From assembly GCF_040907265.1 (NCBI RefSeq), contig NZ_JBFOHP010000002.1:3963501-4027500 (forward strand): a DNA stretch of 64,000 nucleotides, read 5' to 3'. The stretch is from Streptomyces sclerotialus. Lineage in GTDB: Bacteria > Actinomycetota > Actinomycetes > Streptomycetales > Streptomycetaceae. Within the stretch, counting starts at the first letter, position 1. Each line of letters begins with the position of its first letter. The notes below the pieces were generated by a model. The model was not told the origin of the DNA and searched no databases. It saw only the letters and a list, made by a program, of their open reading frames with translations. This document shows positions 56,791-64,000 of the stretch, in pieces. Made by a program: the position numbers and the translations under genes.

Positions 56791-56824
56791 CCGCAGCCCC
56801 CCACCGTGCGGTGGGGGGCTGCGG
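56791..56824. terminator. Terminator of the bS22 gene
   Basis: 16-bp complementary arms CCGCAGCCCCCCACCG / CGGTGGGGGGCTGCGG with a minimal centre, 19 bp beyond the bS22 stop on the minus strand. Confidence 0.8.
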
Positions 56825-56842
56825 AGTCGCACTCAGCGTCGC

Positions 56843-56941
56843 TTACTTCTTGTTGCGACGCTGAACACGCGTGCGCTTGAGCAGCTTGCGGTGCTTCTTC
56901 TTCGCCATCCGCTTGCGCCGCTTCTTGATAACAGAGCCCAC
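56843..56941 (-). CDS. Small ribosomal protein bS22 (AURKAIP1/COX24 type)
   Basis: 32 residues, of which more than half are Lys or Arg: [19 protein letters not shown] and an RRNKK end. This is the short actinobacterial 30S-associated protein of the AURKAIP1/COX24 family (bS22). GTG start at 56941 with GAGGG upstream; TAA stop, then a strong terminator. It is easily missed because of its length. Confidence 0.88.
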   Translation of the reverse strand: MGSVIKKRRKRMAKKKHRKLLKRTRVQRRNKK

Positions 56942-57104
56942 GACTACCCTCGCTCACTTCGAATCACTCGGTGCGGGGCGTCCGAGCCCACACTACCTAC
57001 ATCGGGCCAGCCTACCTGGCGCCGAGCGTACGGCGTAATCCGAGGGTCACCATGACCTCCGTACGGCCTCACCGGGCCCCGGAAAGGGCTCGTCAGGCCC
57101 CCCG

Positions 57105-57314
57105 TCAGGCCGATTCCACCCCCACGTAGGACTCGCGGAGGTAGTCGTGGACCGCCTGCTCCGGTACCCGGAACGACCTCCCCACTCGGATCGCGGGCAG
57201 ATGACCGCTGTGCACCAAGCGGTACACGGTCATCTTCGACACTCGCATCACTGTGGCAACTTCCGCCACAGTAAGGAACACGACCTCATTCAGAGGCCTC
57301 TGGTCTGCAGCCAT
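57105..57314 (-). CDS. Small excisionase-type HTH protein
   Basis: 69 residues, one MerR/excisionase-like winged helix: FLTVAEVATVMRVSKMTVYRLVHSGHLPAIRVGRSFRVPEQAVHDYL. Conserved at this place in Streptomyces; I recall the S. coelicolor counterpart as a BldD target named bdtA, but I have not verified that. The ATG at 57314 gives MAADQRPLNEV. It probably binds DNA as a developmental regulator. Confidence 0.88.
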   Translation of the reverse strand: MAADQRPLNEVVFLTVAEVATVMRVSKMTVYRLVHSGHLPAIRVGRSFRVPEQAVHDYLRESYVGVESA

Positions 57315-57442
57315 GACACACCTGGTCCTTCCGCACATGACGGGCACCGGCTTCCCCTCCGGTGACTCTTCGTCGCTATGCGCTCACTCCCCAGGTTAGG
57401 GGCGGGTGATGCGAGTGGGGAAGAGGAGTAGCCATCGGCCGC

Positions 57443-58266
57443 CTACTGTGACAGACACGCTCGATTGAGTACATAGCGAGTAAGCGGTCGGTAGTAATCA
57501 GACCGCACAGCGTCATCAAGCGGAACTACGACGGACACCCGCCCCTCCGCCTGCCCGACGAACAGTGCCGGATCGTCCGTATCCGCCAGGCCGATGGCCT
57601 CAAAGCCCAGCTGACCTGCTCCGCAGACCCATCCGTGGTCCCCGATCACGAGCTCGGGAAGGGGCCCGGCGGCGTCTGCGGCAGCACCAAGAGCACTACG
57701 AACCGGGAGGGGGAGTGCGTGTGAATCCCCGGCTCCCCGAGGTCCCCCCGCACGCCGGGTTCGCGCATCCGCGCGACTCCTCGTACGTACGCAAGGTTGT
57801 ACGTGCGTACCCCAAACCGGGTCACTATGTCGATACTTGTGCCGTACGCAGGGGTGAGGACGGGGCATCCCGCCGCCGACAAAGCGTCTGCAAGGCCGCT
57901 GTAGAAGCCGCCGAGACGGTCCGGATGGCCCGTGCCGATCAGTACCGGCGACCGGCTGCCGGCCGCCTCCCCCAGCCGGTCGGCGAACGCATCCAGCGCC
58001 GCCACGGTCCGGTCGGGGTCGATCACATCTGTGCCAGAAATATGCGCAGGATCGGCCGAAACACCGCACCGCTCTCCCATGAGCCCGAGCAGATCACCGA
58101 GGGACCACTCCCCTTCGGGCTCCAGTCCGATCAACGCGCGAGGGTCCCCTGCCGCGAAGAGGCGGTAGCGGTTCAGGCTCTTCTCCCGCGAGGTCGCGAT
58201 CGACCCCGCGAGCCGTGCTCCGACGAGATGCGCCCGCAGCGCGCCAGTGCTCGACACGCCGCCCAT
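57443..58266 (-). pseudogene. Phosphatase-like gene with frameshift
   Basis: The 5' part (58266 to about 57710) reads MGGVSSTGALRAHLVGARLAG ... SADPAHISGTDVIDPDR ... VLIGTGHP, and should continue HTHSP-LPVRSALG. A missing base in the run at 57709-57713 (five C on the coding strand, six expected) shifts the frame. The remainder, ELVIGDHGWVCGAGQLGFEAIGLADTDDPALF ... RYVLNRACLSQ, stands in another frame down to 57443. The rejoined protein would be about 275 residues, like the conserved Streptomyces phosphatase-type protein at this locus. It may be a sequencing error rather than a dead gene. Confidence 0.8.
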
Positions 58267-58383
58267 GCTGACGCCCGGACTCCCACCGCATGCCCTGACT
58301 GATGGGTAATCACACGTACGAAGGGTCCGAGCGGCGGGAAGATTACGTAAGAGGGCCGACCGGCTCCGCTCCTGGAGCAGGGG

Positions 58384-59559
58384 CTAGGGCAGCAGTCCGT
58401 GCGCCGGGAACACCGCCCGGCGGGTGGCCAGGATCGCCTGGTCCAGCCGGTCCGCCGGGTCGTACCCGCTGTCGGCGAAGTCCCGGAACACCGGCTCCCG
58501 GCCGTCCGTCATCCGCCGCGGTCCCGGCTGCCGCGTCAGCCGGTACACCTCGTGCCGCCACTCCTCCGGGATGTCCGTCGCCGGGTCCAGCGGCTGCCCC
58601 GCGGCGATCGCGACCAGATGCGTCCAGGTCCGCGGCACCACGTCGACCACCGCGTAACCGCCGCCGCCGAGCGCGACCCAGCGCCCCTCGCAGTGCTCGT
58701 GCGCGAGCCGGTGGCAGGTCTCGGCCACCGCACGCTGCGCGTCCACGCTCACCGCCAGGTGCGCCAGCGGATCCTCGAAGTGCGTGTCGGCGCCGTGCTG
58801 GGTGACGATCACGTCGGGCCGGAAACCGGCCACCAGCTCCGGTACCACGGCATGGAAAGCACGCTGCCAGCCGTCGTCCCCCGTGCCGGCCGGCAGCGCC
58901 ACGTTCACCGCGCTGCCCTCCGCACCCTCGGCGCCGGTCTCCTCCGGCCAGCCGGTCTGCGGGAAGAGGGTGCGCGGGTGTTCGTGCAGCGAGATCGTCA
59001 GGACGCGCGGGTCCTCCCAGAACGCGGCCTGCACACCGTCCCCGTGGTGCACGTCGACATCGACGTACGCCACCCGGCGCGCGCCCAGCTCCAGGAGGCG
59101 CGCGATCGCCAGCGCCGCGTCGTTGTAGATGCAGAAACCGGCCGCCCCGCCCGGCATCGCATGGTGCAGCCCGCCGGCGAAGTTCACCGCGTGCAGCGCT
59201 GTCCCGCGCCACACCGCCTCGGCCGCGCCCACCGACTGCCCGGCGATCAGCGCCGATGCCTCGTGCATCCCCGCGAACGCCGGGCTGTCCACGGTACCGA
59301 GTCCGTACCCCGTCTCCGCCGCCTTGGGATCGGCCGAGGCCCGCCGCACGGCGTCGATGTAGTCCTCGCGGTGCACCAGCCGCAGCGTGGACAGGCCCGC
59401 CGCCTTGGCCGCCGTCAGCTGCACCGGCGCGCGGTCGAGGCCGTACGCCTCCACCAGCCGCATGGTCAGTGCGAGCCGCACCGGGTCCATCGGGTGCCCG
59501 GGCCCGAAGTCATAGCCCGTTACTGCCTCGTCCCACATCAGCTGTGCGCGGCCGCTCAT
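58384..59559 (-). CDS. acuC: AcuC-type histone-deacetylase-family protein
   Basis: 391 residues, class I HDAC fold: GGLHHAMPGGAAGFCIYNDAALA, YVDVDVHHGDGVQAAFW (zinc Asp/His) and VTQHGADTHFEDPLAHL (second zinc Asp). The enzyme likely removes acetyl groups from lysines such as those of acetyl-CoA synthetase. The ATG at 59559 gives the conserved start MSGRAQLMWDEAVTGYDFGPGHPM. It overlaps the 3' end of the MFS gene by 50 bp, so they are co-transcribed. Confidence 0.93.
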   Translation of the reverse strand: MSGRAQLMWDEAVTGYDFGPGHPMDPVRLALTMRLVEAYGLDRAPVQLTAAKAAGLSTLRLVHREDYIDAVRRASADPKAAETGYGLGTVDSPAFAGMHEASALIAGQSVGAAEAVWRGTALHAVNFAGGLHHAMPGGAAGFCIYNDAALAIARLLELGARRVAYVDVDVHHGDGVQAAFWEDPRVLTISLHEHPRTLFPQTGWPEETGAEGAEGSAVNVALPAGTGDDGWQRAFHAVVPELVAGFRPDVIVTQHGADTHFEDPLAHLAVSVDAQRAVAETCHRLAHEHCEGRWVALGGGGYAVVDVVPRTWTHLVAIAAGQPLDPATDIPEEWRHEVYRLTRQPGPRRMTDGREPVFRDFADSGYDPADRLDQAILATRRAVFPAHGLLP

Positions 59560-60769
59560 GTCCGCCACCGTATCGGGCCCGCTCACCGCCGAACGATGGG
59601 GCGTACACCAAAGTCGCCAGCACGAGCACCATCGGCACCAGCATCGCCCCGCGGTAACTCCAGGCATCCCCCACCGCCCCCGCCAGCGGTGAACCGACCA
59701 GAAAGCCCGCATAGTTGAAGATATTCAGTCGCGCGACGGCCGCGTCCGATGCTTCCGGACCGCCCGCCGGACCGTGTGCCTCGTACGCCTGCCGGCCCGC
59801 CGCCGCGAACGTCTGCGGCACGATCACGCACAGCCCCAGGCCCAGCAGCGTGAAGCCCGCCATGCCCGGCCACGCGCCGGGGGCCACGGCCACGACGGCG
59901 AACCCCGCGGCGGCCACCACCGCGCCCGTCCGCACCACCGCCACCGGCCCGAACTTCCGTACCCCCAGGTCCCCCACGGCCCTCCCCAGCAGCGTGGTGA
60001 CCATGTAGACGTTGTACGGCACGGTCGCCAGCTGCTCCGAGCTGCCCAGCACGTCCTGCAGGTACTTCGCGCTCCAGTTGGAGACCGTCGAGTCCCCGAT
60101 GTACGCGAACGCCATGACGAGGCAGAGGGGGAGAAGCAGCCGCATCGAGAGGGAGACCCGGGCGGCACCCTGGCCCGCTCGTCCGCGCTCCTGATCGACG
60201 TACCAGTGCCCGGCGATCAGGACGGCCGGTACGGCCACTGCGGCGACCGGCCCGTACAGGAGCGCCAGCGGCAGCCCCCAGTGGGCACCCGCCCACGCCA
60301 GCGAAGCGCCCAGGATGCCGCCGAGGCTGTAGACCGCGTGGAAGCCGAGCATGATGCTGCGCCCGTAGGCGCGCTGCAGACCCACCCCGAGCATGTTCAT
60401 CGCGGCGTCCAGCGCCCCGACCGCCACCCCGAACACCGCCAGGGCCACGGCCACCTGGGCCAGGCCGCTGCCGGACCCCACCGCGACCAGCGCCAGGCAG
60501 GCGACCGGCTGCGCGGACCTCAGGACGAGGGCCGGCCGGACCCGCTTCACCAGCTGCTCGGTCGCCACGCTGCCCACTCCGGCCAGCACCGGTACGGCGG
60601 CGAGGAAAGCGGGCAGCAGCCCGTCGGAGATCCCGTACCGGTCCTGGATGGCCGGTATCCGCGTCACGAGCAGTGCGAACACCACCCCCTGGACGAAGAA
60701 GCCCAGGGCGAGCGCGGCCCGGCCGTGCCGGAGGCGCGGCTCAGGGGCGCGCCCGAAGGGGACGGTCAT
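59510..60769 (-). CDS. MFS transporter
   Basis: 419 residues with 12 hydrophobic segments. ALALGFFVQGVVFALLVTRIPAIQDRYGISDGLLPAFLAAVPVLAGVGS begins the fold, GALDAAMNMLGVGLQRAYGRSIMLGFHAVYSLGGILGA lies in helices 4-5, and DSTVSNWSAKYLQ matches the FucP/YbjJ-like subgroup. Substrate unknown. The ATG at 60769 lacks a clear ribosome-binding site. The acuC start lies within its last codons. Confidence 0.88.
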   Translation of the reverse strand: MTVPFGRAPEPRLRHGRAALALGFFVQGVVFALLVTRIPAIQDRYGISDGLLPAFLAAVPVLAGVGSVATEQLVKRVRPALVLRSAQPVACLALVAVGSGSGLAQVAVALAVFGVAVGALDAAMNMLGVGLQRAYGRSIMLGFHAVYSLGGILGASLAWAGAHWGLPLALLYGPVAAVAVPAVLIAGHWYVDQERGRAGQGAARVSLSMRLLLPLCLVMAFAYIGDSTVSNWSAKYLQDVLGSSEQLATVPYNVYMVTTLLGRAVGDLGVRKFGPVAVVRTGAVVAAAGFAVVAVAPGAWPGMAGFTLLGLGLCVIVPQTFAAAGRQAYEAHGPAGGPEASDAAVARLNIFNYAGFLVGSPLAGAVGDAWSYRGAMLVPMVLVLATLVYAPSFGGERARYGGGHERPRTADVGRGSNGL

Positions 60770-60854
60770 GGCCGGATGGTCACGGCGGAAGCGGTCATGG
60801 CCGGACAGCGTAGAACTCGCCGCTACCGATGGGTAGATGAATCACACAACTGCC

Positions 60855-61499
60855 TCACACGAGGAAGTCCGGGAGCATCGCCATCTCGGAGAAGAGCGCG
60901 GTCGCACCCGCCAGCCGGTCGGCCGGAGTCATGGCCGTGAACCCGTACACGTCCATGCCGGCCGCTACCGCCGCGCGCACCCCCAGCGGGCTGTCCTCGA
61001 TGACAGCGCACCGCTCGGGAGCCACGCCCATCTTCTCCGCCGCGTGCAGGAAGAGGTCGGGCGCCGGCTTGCCCCGCCCCACGTCCTCCGAGCTGAAGAT
61101 GCGCTCGTCGGCGAACCACCGGTCGAGCCCCGTCTTCCGGTGGCCGACTCTGATCCGCTCATGGCTCCCGGAGGACGCGACGCAGTACGGGATGCCGGCC
61201 GCGGCCAGTTCTGCCAGCAGTTCCGGCACCCCGGTGACGGGCGTCAGCTGCTCCTCGAATGCCGCGAAGACCCGCGCGTGGAACGTGGTGTCGAAGTCCG
61301 CCGGCAGCTGCCGGCCGGTCCGCTCGGCGACGAGGTCGTGCACCCGGTGTATCGCCGCTCCCATGTAGTCGCGGATGGATTCTTCGTACGTCGTCGGGTG
61401 CCCGAGTTCGGTGAGGTAGCCGGCCAGGATGGTGTTGGAGATCGGCTCACTGTCGACGAGCACACCGTCGTTGTCGAAGATCACCAGGTCGTATCGCAT
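60855..61499 (-). CDS. HAD hydrolase (beta-phosphoglucomutase-like)
   Basis: 214 residues. DNDGVLVDSEP carries the nucleophile Asp and the acid/base Asp, VASSGSHERIRV motif II, GKPAPDLFLHAAEKMGV the Lys motif and VIEDSPLGVRAAVAAGM motif IV. The cap insertion follows the first motif, as in subfamily IA phosphatases and phosphomutases. Probably acts on a small phosphorylated metabolite. It stands between the rRNA terminator and the MFS gene. Confidence 0.9.
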   Translation of the reverse strand: MRYDLVIFDNDGVLVDSEPISNTILAGYLTELGHPTTYEESIRDYMGAAIHRVHDLVAERTGRQLPADFDTTFHARVFAAFEEQLTPVTGVPELLAELAAAGIPYCVASSGSHERIRVGHRKTGLDRWFADERIFSSEDVGRGKPAPDLFLHAAEKMGVAPERCAVIEDSPLGVRAAVAAGMDVYGFTAMTPADRLAGATALFSEMAMLPDFLV

Positions 61500-61532
61500 G
61501 GCAGAAACCCTAAACGCCGGGCCGTGAACGCA

Positions 61533-61566
61533 GGAAAGCCCCGCACCATACGGTGCGGGGCTTTCC
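61533..61566 (-). terminator. rRNA operon terminator
   Basis: Perfect 15-bp arms GGAAAGCCCCGCACC / GGTGCGGGGCTTTCC with an ATAC loop, 12 bp past the 5S 3' end on the minus strand, followed there by a short T-containing stretch. Confidence 0.85.
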
Positions 61567-61577
61567 CACAAAAATTG

Positions 61578-61695
61578 TTCGGCGGCGTCCTACTCTCCCA
61601 CAGGGTCCCCCCTGCAGTACCATCGGCGCTGAAAGGCTTAGCTTCCGGGTTCGAAATGTAACCGGGCGTTTCCCTAACGCTATGACCACCGAAAC
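61578..61695 (-). rRNA. rrf: 5S ribosomal RNA
   Basis: About 118 nt. On the minus strand it begins GTTTCGGTGGTCATAGCG and ends GGGAGAGTAGGACGCCGCC plus a few bases, with the conserved internal CCGGTTACATTTCGAACCCGG loop. Last gene of the rRNA operon. Ends are set by comparison with known actinobacterial 5S and may be off by 1-2 bases. Confidence 0.95.
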
Positions 61696-61770
61696 ACTAT
61701 GAAGATAACAACTCCAGCCGACAAGGCGAGTTCGTTACTTCAGAACAAACACAGTGGACGCGAGCAACTG

Positions 61771-64000
<2,230 letters not shown>

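Noticed and set aside
1..61577. tRNA genes
   Set aside because: I found no cloverleaf with the TTCGANTC arm outside the rRNA operon; the 23S-5S spacer is too short for a tRNA.

Overview
The window looks like chromosomal Streptomyces DNA. It is very GC-rich with strong G/C third-position bias. It carries genus hallmarks: the sporulation sigma factor BldN with its membrane anti-sigma factor RsbN, a rex-hemACDB operon, a WhiJ-type XRE/DUF397/ATPase set, and many GAF-ANTAR proteins. The gene order lysS/argS ... rex-hem ... bldN-rsbN ... small HTH gene ... acuC is the order I recall near the middle of the Streptomyces coelicolor chromosome; no alignment was run.

Layout. 1-5.9 kb: an orphan CheB-like / CheR-PAS pair, two GAF-ANTAR proteins, Spo0M and a TerB-like protein. 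6-9.2 kb: a TatA-like protein, a repeat-tailed membrane protein, a BlaI/M56-peptidase pair and a TetR gene. 9.3-13.3 kb: a TetR-controlled FAD monooxygenase, a small membrane protein, an SDR, a glyoxalase-fold protein and a secreted peptidoglycan-binding protein. 13.3-18.4 kb: three more GAF-ANTAR proteins around a STAND-ATPase/TPR protein. 18.6-21.4 kb: a compact RiPP-like locus (31-residue aromatic precursor, RRE/SagB-type dehydrogenase, cytochrome P450). 21.5-25.9 kb: a truncated rtcB copy, a methyltransferase, an APC permease, a divergent AsnC regulator and full-length rtcB. 26-29.8 kb: two DUF3558 lipoproteins, a DUF2637 protein and a small membrane protein. 29.9-33.8 kb: lysS and argS, divergent, with argS damaged at its 5' end. 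33.9-41.3 kb: a leftward set of a 2-TM protein, a HerA-like ATPase, a calpain-like protein and a small partner, preceded by a lipoprotein gene. 41.3-43.5 kb: the WhiJ-type set. 43.6-49.5 kb: rex-hemA-hemC-hemD-hemB. 49.9-61.5 kb: glutaredoxin-like protein, HAD phosphatase, bldN, rsbN, acyltransferase, epimerase, bS22, a small HTH protein, a frameshifted phosphatase-like gene, acuC, an MFS transporter and a HAD hydrolase. 61.5-64 kb: the end of an rRNA operon (5S and partial 23S, minus strand).

How the parts work together. Several control circuits can be read from the DNA. Paired 14-bp TetR boxes flank the monooxygenase promoter. Two near-identical 16-bp palindromes of BlaI type lie beside blaI and before the terB-like gene. 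A Rex operator precedes rex-hem. A promoter resembling the SigBldN consensus precedes rsbN. The main candidate for a new system is the P450/SagB RiPP locus. A second is the overlapping membrane protein / ATPase / calpain-like / small-protein operon. Two reading frames are broken at C or G runs, so some lesions may be sequencing errors.
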